NCBI GenBank assembly: GCA_013306675.1
Contig: JABLUY010000148.1
Span: forward strand, 30,979-94,978
Source of the DNA: Thraustochytrium sp. TN22
Taxonomy: Eukaryota; Sar; Bigyra; Thraustochytrida; Thraustochytriidae
Direction: 5' to 3'
DNA: 64,000 nt
Shown: positions 10,190-19,446 of the stretch, one piece after another
How the letters are laid out: each line of letters begins with the position of its first letter
Numbering within the stretch: position 1 is the first letter of the stretch
The notes under the pieces: generated by a model
What the model was told of the DNA's origin: nothing
Database searches by the model: none
What the model saw: only the letters and a program-made list of their open reading frames with translations
Position numbers and translations under genes: made by a program

Positions 10190-11239
10190 ATGGTGCAGGG
10201 CCAGCTCGCCGAGGCCAGGCGCACCACGGAGGGCTACGAAGTGGTGGCGCAAGCCGACGGCGGCGCGACGACGGCCTACCTCTACCCGACGATCGAGCGG
10301 CGCAGGTCGATGTGGAACGAGGCGCGTGCGGAGTTCCTGGCGCGCGAAACGCGCTTCAGGGACACCGACGTCGTGCTGGCCACCTTCCCCAAGTGCGGGA
10401 CCACCGTGGCGGAACAGATGCTGCTGCTGCTGCTCAGCGACTGCGACACGTCCAAGCTCAACCCCAAGGCCAAGAACACGTACGACGCGGCCTCCGGCTT
10501 CGGCAAGGTCTGGGCCGAGGTCGCGCTGTGGCCCGAGGACTACATCGAGGAGCGTCGCCGCAGACACAAGTTGGAGGTGGGCGAGAACGCCGCGGTCTCG
10601 GACGCCGACTTTCTGCTCTCGCCCGCTGACTTTGACGCCATCCCGACGCGACGCGTTATCAAGTCGCACTTCAACGCCGACGACCTTTACAAGGTCTTCC
10701 CGCAGCTCCCGACCACGGCCGCCAAGATCGTTACAGTCTCGCGCGACCCAGTCGACGCCTGCGTCTCTACCTACTGCCATCTGTACGAGGGCCAGCGCCA
10801 CTACGAGCCCAAGCCGCCCATGGATCACTTCGTGCCGCTCTTCTTGGCCGGCGCTAGCTGGGACCTGTACTTGCAGCCGTACGGTCGCCTCAGCGACGCC
10901 ATCGCGTCCTTCGCCGCGCTCGAGCGCCGCGAGCCGGGCCGCGTGCTCTCTCTCACCTATGAGGACATCGTGCGCAGCCCCGTTGACGTCGTGCTCCGTA
11001 TGGCCAAGCATCTTGGCGTGCCCTGCTCCCAAGATCTCGCCCAGCGTATCGCCGACGCCACCAGCTTCACCGCCATGAAGCTCCAATCTGGCAACGCCGT
11101 GCACTTTCGCCAGGGCAAGGCATCCGACACCTCCAGCTCCAAGCCCAAGTTCGACGCCTTTCCCGGCCTTGAGCAAGCCCTGAGAGACGCGCATGCCGCG
11201 CAGCTTCAGGAGCTCCTTGGCGTCAACGAGGCGCAGTGA
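10190..11239 (+). CDS. Sulfotransferase domain protein (cytosolic SULT type)
   Basis: 349 aa, ATG at 10190, no signal peptide or membrane segment. It transfers sulfate from PAPS to an acceptor hydroxyl or amine. The 5'-phosphosulfate loop is TFPKCGTT (residues 65-72; usually YPKSGTTW), with the catalytic-type Lys. RVIKSHF near 155-161 matches the acceptor-site R-x-x-K-(S/T)-H element. The 3'-phosphate-binding segment SRDPVDACVSTYCH starts near 184. The C-terminal GxxGxxK motif of animal SULTs is replaced by a diverged KPKFDAF segment. The acceptor substrate cannot be predicted. Single exon; it converges on the PH-LIM gene. Confidence 0.88.
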   Translation: MVQGQLAEARRTTEGYEVVAQADGGATTAYLYPTIERRRSMWNEARAEFLARETRFRDTDVVLATFPKCGTTVAEQMLLLLLSDCDTSKLNPKAKNTYDAASGFGKVWAEVALWPEDYIEERRRRHKLEVGENAAVSDADFLLSPADFDAIPTRRVIKSHFNADDLYKVFPQLPTTAAKIVTVSRDPVDACVSTYCHLYEGQRHYEPKPPMDHFVPLFLAGASWDLYLQPYGRLSDAIASFAALERREPGRVLSLTYEDIVRSPVDVVLRMAKHLGVPCSQDLAQRIADATSFTAMKLQSGNAVHFRQGKASDTSSSKPKFDAFPGLEQALRDAHAAQLQELLGVNEAQ

Positions 11240-11484
11240 AGGAGGCTGGTCACAAGACGAAGGGCACTGACAGACAAGCCAGCTCGTTACGTCACTGGCG
11301 CGAAGAGCATCATTGCAGCAGCCTCTAGCTAGCTAGCTAGAGTAGAGAGAGCCAGAGCTAGGCCTACTAGACGGCGCCCGGCACACTCCACCAAAGACTA
11401 CCGGCCGGCGCCGCACGCGCGCCAACGTCAAGGACCCCAAAATCTGAACTTGGGAATGTAAGTTGACCACTTCTGCACGTATCG

Positions 11485-14400
11485 TCAGAGAATGCTACAG
11501 CCGCCGCCTTGGTCGCAGTAGGGCGTCTCGTCATCATCGTAAGCCCCCATGGGCTGCGCCTGAGAGCCCGCCGCCGCGTTCACCGCCGGCGGCGCCCCGT
11601 CCAGCGCTAATTCTCGTCGTTCTGCGATGTAGTTGACGCATTCGAAGGAGGAGTGCGACGGCGTACCGAGAAACTCGCCAAAATCGGACGCCGACGCTTG
11701 CCGCTGGCTTGGCCGGACTGCGACCCCCGCCGGTAGAAGCTCCAGGTCGAGCGAGGGACACTCTCGTCCTTGGGCACCGCCGTCTTGCCGGACTTGTTCT
11801 TGCCGGACTTGTGCTGCTTCTTGCTGGCCGTCTTGCTTTCCTTGCTGCCCGCCCGCTTGGGCCGTGGCGGGATCGGCGGCGGCGGCTTCTTGCCCCGCCG
11901 CCTCCCGAACGTCCGCCGCCCGCTCTTGCTGCTCTTTTGCTTGGCGCTCGCCTGCGTCGCGCACCATGTCCTCATCATGAGCCGCCTGCTTAGTCCTCTG
12001 GCGCCGCCGACTAAACGACGAGCTCATCGCGCTCTTGAACGACGACGAGCTCATCGCGCTTTTGAACGATGCACTCACCTTGGCGCCGAGGCCCTTGAGC
12101 CTGCGGCTTCCGCCCGAGCTCTTCCCGCTCGACAGCGGCGAGCCCGACGACGCCAAGCCTTGCGCCGAGTCGTCGTCGCCCTCGTCGGACCTTGCGTCCA
12201 TGCCTTCCTCCAGCACAGCAGCGCGAAGCGCGTTCACGTGGATGGCTGGTGGCAACTCCCCCGCGTCGTCGGCGTCGCCATCCTCGTCCTCCAGCTCTTT
12301 GCCGAGGAGATCGCTCTCCTCTTCCGTGTTGTCAGACTTCGCGTTGACCTCCTGCCCAGAGCTCGCAGTATCGATTTGATCTGCCGACTGCACATCGTCG
12401 GAGCGCGCGTCGCCCTGCTCGAAGGCCGTGTCGCTCGCGCGTTTCATGGAGTGCGCATCGTCGACGTCCTGCTCATCAGAGCCAGCGTCGTCCATTTGCT
12501 CTTCCACGCACACAGCGTCATCATCCACCTCCGAGCGCACTTCGTCGGTGTACTGCTGCTCGTGGGCATGCGAATCCACGTCGTCGTCATCCGACGGCGG
12601 GGCAGATGCCTTTTGTTCGTCCTCCGAGAGCACAATCTCCGTCTGTGCCTCGTTTTGCCGGGGTGTACTCCTGGGCACGGGGGGCGGCACGCGGGGTACA
12701 GGAGGTGGCATGCGCGGCACTGGAGGCGGCATGCGAGGAGCACTGCTCGTTGGAGCAGGAGCAGGAGCAGGAGTAGGAGTAGGAGCGGCGCTTTCTTCGT
12801 CCTCTTCTTCCTCCTGTTGTTGTTGCTGCTGCTGCTGCTGCAAGGGCACTGGAGGCGGAAGCCGTTGCTGTGCCGGCACAGGCGGCGGTGGCTTTGCCGA
12901 CAGCGCCTCGGACTCTTGCACATTCTGAGGCTCAACCTCTGTGGGCTTTTCTTCAACCTCCTTGGGCTTTTCTTCAACCTCCTCGTGCTCTTCCTTGTGA
13001 TTCTCCTCCTCGATGATCTTGGGCTTTTCCTGGACTGCAGCAGGCTTGCTGGCCGCTGCGGCGACCGCCTTGGTGACCGGCGAGACGACCGGCTTGACAA
13101 AGACGATGGGGGCCTCGGATACCGCGTCGAGGAAGGGAAAGGCCATAATGTCGCTGGCACGCACGAGGGGCTTGCTGGTGTCCTTGGGCCCGGAGTAAGC
13201 GACCAAGCCCTCGGCGGCGCTGAGCCGCACGAGGCACTTGGCCCACTTCTTAGCCTTGGCGCCTTTCTTCTTGAGACACACGTAAGCGGTGCTCTCATGC
13301 TCAGTCTTGTGGGTCTCGGCAAAGGTCTCAATGTTCATCTGGGCCTGGATGGCGGCGTACATGTCGACGCGCTGCGCCTCCCGCAGCTCGTCCTTGAGGC
13401 GGCCAAGCTCAAGCGCATTGGCAATGGCCTTGACCCAGTTCTTCTTGTCCGCGGCCTGCATGCAGCAGACGACCAGGACCTGCTTCTTCTTCTGCAACTG
13501 CACAAAAAAGGCGTTGGCGTGCTTGTCGCTAGGCTGCAGCGCGGGCTCCTCGGCCGCGGCGCTGGTATCCACAAAGCGCTGAGAGCCGGCGACGGCGCCA
13601 CTGGTGGCCTGCAGCTGCTCCGCCTGGCCCTCGCCTTGCGCGTCCCGGTTTTGGTTCGCGTCCTCGGAGGCCTGCTGGTCCTGGTCCTGGTCCTGGACCT
13701 GCTGCTGCTGCTGCTGCGCCTGGGCCTGCTGGGCAGCGAGCGCGGGGCGCTTGGTGGTTGGGCGCCGGCGTCGCGCCATGACGCGCGGGCGCGCGAGGAC
13801 AGCGTCGTGCGTGACCTCGCCCGTGGCCGCGGCGCGCGCCGCACTCGGCGCCTTGGCCGGGTCGTGCGCCTGACAAAACAGCACGCGCGCGTTCGCATCA
13901 ATGACGCAGTCGTCCGGCGTGAGCGTGCAGGCGCACTTGGAGCAGTACATACAATCGGAATGGGCACTGGCGCCGTTGGGGAGGTCGACCTGCTCGGCGG
14001 CGTCCATGCGCTTCTCGCACACGAGGCAGGCCCCGTCGCTCATGTCCCGCACCGAGACCTTGCCTTGCAGCTTCTGCTGCAGGCGCTCGCGCGCCTGCGC
14101 CTCGGTCAGCATGCCGCCGCCGAGCGAGGCGCCGCCGGGCAGGCCCTTGAGCAGATTCTGAAGGCCCGTGACCCGGCCAGGTCCAGCTCCGCCGCCCAAG
14201 CCCTGCGCCTTGCGAACATTGTTTTCCTTGTTGCCGCCGGCCTCGGCCGGCACGCTGATGCCGGCGCCTCGGCACACATCCTCGATCCACGCGGTGCGGT
14301 CAGCGTCCGAAGCCGCGGAGAACTGATACTGCTGGCCGCCGCCGAGGTCGAGCTCGAAAACGTTCTTGCGCAGGCCGAACTGCACCTTCTCGACGCCCAC

Positions 14401-14535
14401 CTTGGGGCCCAGCGCGACCTTGACGTGGGGCTCAGGGTCGCCTTCGGCGGCGAACCAGCTTAGCGTCGCGCCATCCACGGCGCCCACGCCCTCCTGCCAG
14501 CGCCCGACGCTGCTCTTGAGCGCGAGCGCGCGCAT
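11485..14535 (-). CDS. PH-LIM-proline-rich protein with C-terminal CaaX box
   Basis: 1016 aa from the ATG at 14535 (MRALALKS), which begins the PH domain; in-frame sequence further upstream is repeat-translated. Domains: PH about 1-90 (ending TAWIEDVC); one LIM domain about 170-225 with C170, C173, H192, C195, C198, C201, C221, D225; a second PH-like C-terminal half around NAFFVQLQKKK...ADKKNWVKAIANAL; a possible third PH-like start after it (STAYVCLKKKG). The middle is Glu/Pro-rich with repeated RMPPPVPR-type motifs (SH3 or profilin ligands), then acidic Ser/Asp sequence. The protein ends CSIL, a CaaX box whose Leu favours geranylgeranylation. Inference: a prenylated, phosphoinositide-binding scaffold for actin or small-GTPase signalling. 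No exact orthologue recognised. Confidence 0.82.
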   Translation of the reverse strand: MRALALKSSVGRWQEGVGAVDGATLSWFAAEGDPEPHVKVALGPKVGVEKVQFGLRKNVFELDLGGGQQYQFSAASDADRTAWIEDVCRGAGISVPAEAGGNKENNVRKAQGLGGGAGPGRVTGLQNLLKGLPGGASLGGGMLTEAQARERLQQKLQGKVSVRDMSDGACLVCEKRMDAAEQVDLPNGASAHSDCMYCSKCACTLTPDDCVIDANARVLFCQAHDPAKAPSAARAAATGEVTHDAVLARPRVMARRRRPTTKRPALAAQQAQAQQQQQQVQDQDQDQQASEDANQNRDAQGEGQAEQLQATSGAVAGSQRFVDTSAAAEEPALQPSDKHANAFFVQLQKKKQVLVVCCMQAADKKNWVKAIANALELGRLKDELREAQRVDMYAAIQAQMNIETFAETHKTEHESTAYVCLKKKGAKAKKWAKCLVRLSAAEGLVAYSGPKDTSKPLVRASDIMAFPFLDAVSEAPIVFVKPVVSPVTKAVAAAASKPAAVQEKPKIIEEENHKEEHEEVEEKPKEVEEKPTEVEPQNVQESEALSAKPPPPVPAQQRLPPPVPLQQQQQQQQQEEEEDEESAAPTPTPAPAPAPTSSAPRMPPPVPRMPPPVPRVPPPVPRSTPRQNEAQTEIVLSEDEQKASAPPSDDDDVDSHAHEQQYTDEVRSEVDDDAVCVEEQMDDAGSDEQDVDDAHSMKRASDTAFEQGDARSDDVQSADQIDTASSGQEVNAKSDNTEEESDLLGKELEDEDGDADDAGELPPAIHVNALRAAVLEEGMDARSDEGDDDSAQGLASSGSPLSSGKSSGGSRRLKGLGAKVSASFKSAMSSSSFKSAMSSSFSRRRQRTKQAAHDEDMVRDAGERQAKEQQERAADVREAAGQEAAAADPATAQAGGQQGKQDGQQEAAQVRQEQVRQDGGAQGRECPSLDLELLPAGVAVRPSQRQASASDFGEFLGTPSHSSFECVNYIAERRELALDGAPPAVNAAAGSQAQPMGAYDDDETPYCDQGGGCSIL

Positions 14536-15319
14536 GCTGCCTGGCGGTTCTGGCTGCCGTGGCCGCCGGCGCCCTGGTCCGGGGCACGCCGGGGTACGAC
14601 GGGCGGGGGCGACGGGGCGAGCCACGCCGGCGTCTGTCTGCAGGCCTCCAGGCGCGCTCGCCGGCCTCCCCGCCTGCCTGCCTGCCTGCCTGCCTGCCTG
14701 CCCGCCCGCGCCGCCGTCGCCTGCCAGGCGGACAGCCGCCGAGGGCTCTCGGGGCGGCTGGGGGTGGACGACGCGTCCCATGCGTCCCACTTGCGCTGCC
14801 TTTGTCACTCACAGTGAGTGATGTAGAGCAAAGAGCAAGAAGCTTTGGCCAGACGTGAGACCGATCACGCGAGCAAGCAGGCGAGGCGCAGGCCGCTGCA
14901 GCGCTGGCTCTGGGGCCGAGCAAGCCGCGCAAAGCCGCGCAAAGCTGCGCAACGTCGCGCAAGAGCGTCGTTCTCTCGTTTGTAACTTATGGTGCAGAGT
15001 TCCAAAGGTCATAAAGGGGTTGGGGCGGGTGGGTTGGTTGGGGGGGTCGGCCATCGCCGGCGCCGTGGGGTGTGCCATGCCAGGATATGCCATGCCTTGC
15101 CATGCCTTGCCAAGCCACGAGTGAGCCGGGTCGCGACCTTGGTTAGCCGGCCTGGCCTGGCCTGGCCTGGCCTGGCCGGCCTGGCTCGTAGCGAGCCGAC
15201 GCAGATCGTGGCTCACACGCCTACTTGGCCTAACGCTCGTCAACTGGATCACACGCTTGCCTACTTGATGACACGCTTGGTCGCCAACTTGATGACACGC
15301 TCCCACTCATGCCTGGCTC
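14536..15319. other. Intergenic region between PH-LIM start and RhoGEF stop
   Basis: 784 bp on the 5' side of the PH-LIM gene. It contains a CCTG/TGCC tetranucleotide array at about 14672-14703, GCCATGCC-like repeats near 15070-15115 and a CCTGG pentanucleotide array near 15149-15185. No gene seen. Confidence 0.5.
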
Positions 15320-18300
15320 TCACATGTCAGGCCTTGACTGCTTCTTGAGCTTGAGCTTGTTCTGCAGCTCGTTGATGAGCGGGTCCTCCTTCTGTAGTTG
15401 CAGCAGAAAGGATGGATCCGCATTGCGGATCATGTTGTGGCGGTCCTTCATCGAGTTGTACTTGGGGTCGTCCTCCGCGTTCGCCGAGGCAGACGTCGCG
15501 GTCTTGGAGGCGCTCGGGCCACGGAAAGAGCCGACGTTGCGGCCAGCCGCGCGCTGCGCCGCCATGAACGCAGCCGTGGCGGACCCATCCATGCCGTTCG
15601 GCGAAGCCGAGGCGCCCGGCGAGTTGACACCGCGCGAGATGAGGATGGCCTGCTCTGCGTTGCGCATCCAGGCGTCTCGCTCGCCAATGTTGTCCACCGC
15701 AAAGACCCACTTGTCTGGTTTGGACATGACCTCACCGACAAAAGGATTGGGATCGTTGGGGGAACGCATGGAGATCGCAAAGAGGATGTCTCGCTGCGCC
15801 TCGATGGTGCCGACGATGCCCACGGCCTTGATGTTGATGAAACAGCGCAGCTTGTAGCGGTTTTTGCTGAGGATGTTCTGGTACCGCTCGGTGATGAGCA
15901 TGATGGAGTTTGTCAAGAAGGCGTCGTAGTAGGCGTCGTGCTTGAGCTGCTTGTACATGGTGCCGGAACCATGTGTCTTGATGCGCAAGGCGCCGTCCTT
16001 CATGAGCTGCGTCGTCGGCTTGCGCAGCTCGGCGTCTACGTTCTCCCGCTCCTCCTCGGAGTGGTAGCGGAGCGCCTGGCGCAGGTCGTTGAGCATGAGC
16101 GAGGCGCTCTCAGCGCCGTCCCCGGCGCCGCCGTCGTCCTGGAGTTGGTTCACCTCGCTCGTCACCTCGAGCAGGCGCAGCTGGCACGCGAGCACGGCTT
16201 CCTTGCTGTTGTCGTCCGCAGCGTACTTGTGCACCTCGCGCACCAGGAGCGGGTACCGGCACACATGCTGGATGGGCTTGATCAAGTAGGAGGAGAGGTT
16301 CTGACCGTTGGCGGCGGGCGAGTGCTCCAGCGCGTCCACCGCCTGGGCGAAGCCGCGCACGTCCTTACGCCAGACGTCCAGCAGCCGCAGCGCGTCGTTG
16401 TAGTTGCGAATATACACGGAGGAAATCTTGAGCTTCCCGGCCATGGTCTCGAGCGCCGCGCAAAGCTTCACGGACCAGTCGGCCAGCAGCTCCAGAAAGT
16501 GCCGCAGGTCCTCTTCCGACAGCGAGGCCTCGCAATCGAGGATGTTGTTGTCGTGCCATGCCTGCACGGTGTCCAGCTCCTCGGCCAGCGCGCGCATCTC
16601 CATGGTCGACTTGCGCAGGCCGCCCAGCGGCGCGCCCACGGACTGCCGCCGGCCGTGGTTCTGCGAGTCGGTCTTGCTGCGGTCCGACCGCGGCGAAGGG
16701 TTGTCCGGGAAACGGCGCAGCTTCTTCCAAGTCTCCTTGGACGCGTCCGCGAGCCCGTTTAGAATGGACTCGTGGCACTGCCAAATGCGCTGCCACCCGG
16801 GAAAGAGCGAGCCGACGTACTCCTCGCCGTACTTTGCCAAGATGCCCTCCACGTACACCTCGAAGCAGATTTGCAGCGACAGCACGTACTTGTACTCGTT
16901 CGTGACGAGCTCGAGTAGCGCCAAGAAGAGCCGGTTGGCGTTGCGCCAGCGCTTGTGCATCACCTTGGCGGCGTCTGCCTCGGCCTGCGTCGTGTCCTCG
17001 GCCGGCGGTCCACCCGCGCCGGACTCGATCGCGGCCTCCAGCTCATCGTCACCCTCCACCCAGTACGGGTCCGGGATGACCGCGACGAACTGCGCCGGGA
17101 ACTTGGCGACCTCGCCCACGGCGCGCCCGCGGCTCTGATCGAAGATGGCGCCGTCCCACCAGTCGTCGTCGGTGCGCTCCGCGATCTCGATCACGTCGTC
17201 GAACTCCACCGTCAGGAACTCGTCGCTGTCCTCGTCCGCGTAGCCCAGCTCGACCGGGTCGAAGGGCTCCAGCACGCGCGCGTACCGATACGCCTTGCGC
17301 AGCTCGCGCAGCTGCTCCTCGTGGTCCTCCTCGGCGCTGCGCTCCGGGTTGGCCTGGTCCTGGTCCTGGTCCTGATCCTGGTCCTGTCCTTGCTGCTCCT
17401 GGCCGCCGCCCGACACCATGGTGCGCTGGAAGATGGACTTGCCCTGCTCCGCCAGGACGTGGCGCTCCTCCTCGGAGATGGACGTGGCGCCGCTGTGCGC
17501 GGACCCGCGCCGCATCGACGCGGCCATGCGCGCGCGCTCCGGCGAGGGCTGCCGCGCGCGGCGCTCCGGCGACAACTGCCGCGTGCTGCTCAGCTGGCTC
17601 GCCGTGCGCGTCGGCGCCGGCGGCCGGTGCGAGCCGTTCGAGCTGTGCAGGCTGGAAGTTGACGAGGAGATGGACGAGGTCGCCCGGATCGAGACGACGT
17701 CCTCGTCCTCGTCGTCCGCGCTCGTCTCTCGCTTTGGCACGGGCGGCGGCGCGCGGGGCGGCAGCTGCAGGCGCGCCGAGTTGGGCCGCGGCTTGCGGTA
17801 GTCCGCCGGCCCGCGGTGCCGCTCCGACGCCGAGGCCTCGTCGCGCGAGGACACCGACGAGAGCTCAGAGAGCGACGCGGACGGCTGCCCGCGTTGCGGC
17901 AGCGGCGGCGGCGTGCGCGGGGCCCTGGCCGCCGTCTCCGCCGCCTTGGTGCGCGCGTGGGCGGCGGCCACCTCCTCGTCCGAGACCAGCGGCGACGCGG
18001 ACCGCATCGACAGCGAGCGATCCGAGTCGGAGAGCACGGCGCCGGCCCTGAAGTGCGGGTCCTTGTAGCGGCGCCGCGGCGGCGGCGGCCGGTCCGGCCG
18101 CTTCACGCTCGCCGAGGACTCGCCGCGCTGCGGCCGCGGCCGCGGCCGCGGCGTCGTGGCCGGCGCGGGCCGCCGCCCTGGTGGTCGCAGCACGCGCGCG
18201 CCGCCCAGGTGCCTCGTGCTGCTGCGCCCGCTGGCGGCGCCCGTGCCGAGCTGCTGCGGCACGAGCGGCACGGGCGGCGCCGTCGGGTGCGGCTTGGCGC

Positions 18301-18634
18301 CTTCCTCGCCGGCCCCGCTGCCGTGCAGCCGCCGCGCCGAGGCCGCCGACACGGGCGGGGCGCGCCCGGGCGCCGGCGGCCTCGATCCCAGGCTCGTCGT
18401 CGATTCCGACGACCGCTGCGACGTCATGCCCGGCCGCGCCAGCTGCGGCCGGGGCGGCGGCGGGTGCTGGGCCGCGCGCCGCCGTCGCGCGCCGCCGCCG
18501 CGCCGCGCCCGCCGCGCCGCCACGGCCGGCTTGGGCCCGCGCGCGCGCTGGTCTCCGGCCTCGCCTTGCATCCCGCCGCCGGACCCGTCCTGCAGCCGCC
18601 GCTGCGCCAGCTTCGCCTGCAGCTCCGCGTTCAT
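15320..18634 (-). CDS. SH3-DH-PH Rho guanine nucleotide exchange factor
   Basis: 1104 aa, ATG at 18634. The first 440 residues are Pro/Arg/Ser-rich and probably disordered. An SH3 domain spans about 448-515 (ALYDF-like start modified to VLEPFDP, then DEFLTVEFDDVIEI, DDDWWDGAIF and FPAQFVAVI). A Dbl homology domain runs about 555-831 (LLELVTNEYKYVLSLQ; later LSSYLIKPIQHVCRYPLLVREV, the conserved CR3 helix). It contains an inserted Ser/Arg-rich loop around 640-675. A PH domain follows, about 876-998 (DAFLTNSIMLIT ... ERDAWMRNAEQAI). Expected role: GDP/GTP exchange on Rho/Rac/Cdc42 GTPases at membranes. A short DQ repeat (QDQDQDQ) precedes the SH3. Head-to-tail with the PH-LIM gene. Confidence 0.88.
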   Translation of the reverse strand: MNAELQAKLAQRRLQDGSGGGMQGEAGDQRARGPKPAVAARRARRGGGARRRRAAQHPPPPRPQLARPGMTSQRSSESTTSLGSRPPAPGRAPPVSAASARRLHGSGAGEEGAKPHPTAPPVPLVPQQLGTGAASGRSSTRHLGGARVLRPPGRRPAPATTPRPRPRPQRGESSASVKRPDRPPPPRRRYKDPHFRAGAVLSDSDRSLSMRSASPLVSDEEVAAAHARTKAAETAARAPRTPPPLPQRGQPSASLSELSSVSSRDEASASERHRGPADYRKPRPNSARLQLPPRAPPPVPKRETSADDEDEDVVSIRATSSISSSTSSLHSSNGSHRPPAPTRTASQLSSTRQLSPERRARQPSPERARMAASMRRGSAHSGATSISEEERHVLAEQGKSIFQRTMVSGGGQEQQGQDQDQDQDQDQANPERSAEEDHEEQLRELRKAYRYARVLEPFDPVELGYADEDSDEFLTVEFDDVIEIAERTDDDWWDGAIFDQSRGRAVGEVAKFPAQFVAVIPDPYWVEGDDELEAAIESGAGGPPAEDTTQAEADAAKVMHKRWRNANRLFLALLELVTNEYKYVLSLQICFEVYVEGILAKYGEEYVGSLFPGWQRIWQCHESILNGLADASKETWKKLRRFPDNPSPRSDRSKTDSQNHGRRQSVGAPLGGLRKSTMEMRALAEELDTVQAWHDNNILDCEASLSEEDLRHFLELLADWSVKLCAALETMAGKLKISSVYIRNYNDALRLLDVWRKDVRGFAQAVDALEHSPAANGQNLSSYLIKPIQHVCRYPLLVREVHKYAADDNSKEAVLACQLRLLEVTSEVNQLQDDGGAGDGAESASLMLNDLRQALRYHSEEERENVDAELRKPTTQLMKDGALRIKTHGSGTMYKQLKHDAYYDAFLTNSIMLITERYQNILSKNRYKLRCFINIKAVGIVGTIEAQRDILFAISMRSPNDPNPFVGEVMSKPDKWVFAVDNIGERDAWMRNAEQAILISRGVNSPGASASPNGMDGSATAAFMAAQRAAGRNVGSFRGPSASKTATSASANAEDDPKYNSMKDRHNMIRNADPSFLLQLQKEDPLINELQNKLKLKKQSRPDM

Positions 18635-19446
18635 GGCGCGCGCCTCGCGCCGCGCCGCGCGGCCGCCCTGCCGCGCGCCGCCGCGCCGCCGCGCCGCGCC
18701 GCGCCGCGCCGCGCCGCGCCGCGCGCGGGGAGCTAGCTAGCTAGATACCTCGCTGCTGCTCGCGGCCCGCCGCCTGAGCCTGAGCCTGCGCCGAGCCCGC
18801 GCCGGCCCGCGCGCCCAGCCAGCGCCCCCGCGGCGAGCCGGCCGCCGCGGCGCCGCGGGCCGCGCCGCGCGCGCCTCGCGCTCTGCGTCTGCGCGCGCGG
18901 CGCGGCGCGGGCGGCGGCGCGCCGCGGCGGCGCGGGGCGGGCGGGGCGGGGCGAGGCGGCCCCGGCTGCCTGCCTGCCTGCCTGCCTGCCTGTCTGCCTG
19001 CCGCCTGCCTGCCGCCGCGAGGCGAGGGAGGCCGAGGCGCAGCGCGGCGCCGCGAGGCGCGCCGAGCCGAGGCGCGCCGAGCCCAGCCGCGCCGAGCCGT
19101 CGCCGACCCGGGCGGCAGCCCAGCGCGCTTGGCAGCGAGACGAGCCGAGACGAGACGAGCCCGGCGCGCGCGGCCGGAACGCTGGAACCGAGGGAGCGGG
19201 GGCACCGCTGGAACGCTGGAGCGCTGGAGCGCTGGAAGCAGGACTCGGATGGGACTGACAAGGAAGGAAGCGGAGACTACAAATCCGAGTCAGGCGGGCC
19301 GGGCCAGGGCGGAGTCCGCCCGCGCGCGGCGGCGGCTGCGCGCTGCAGCGCGGCGCGGCAGGCGGGCAGGCAGGCAGGCAGGCAGGCAGGCACAGCGGCG
19401 CGGCCTCGTCGGGCAGCGGGCGCCAAGCTGCGAGCCAGGCGACGAG
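18635..19446. promoter_or_regulatory. Divergent promoter region, RhoGEF / E1 dehydrogenase, with CCTG and GGCA arrays
   Basis: 812 bp. It contains a GCGCCGC array (about 18700-18722), a GCTA repeat at about 18731-18745, a CCTG array at about 18965-18993, a GCTGGAACGCTGGAGC repeat near 19205-19235 and a GGCA array at about 19361-19392. The E1 open frame continues upstream through part of this, but that translation is repeat-derived. Confidence 0.5.

Noticed and set aside
11770-14463. Plus-strand open frame (897 codons) opposite the PH-LIM gene
   Set aside because: Leu/Arg/Gly-rich shadow without any motif; the opposite strand carries PH and LIM domains.
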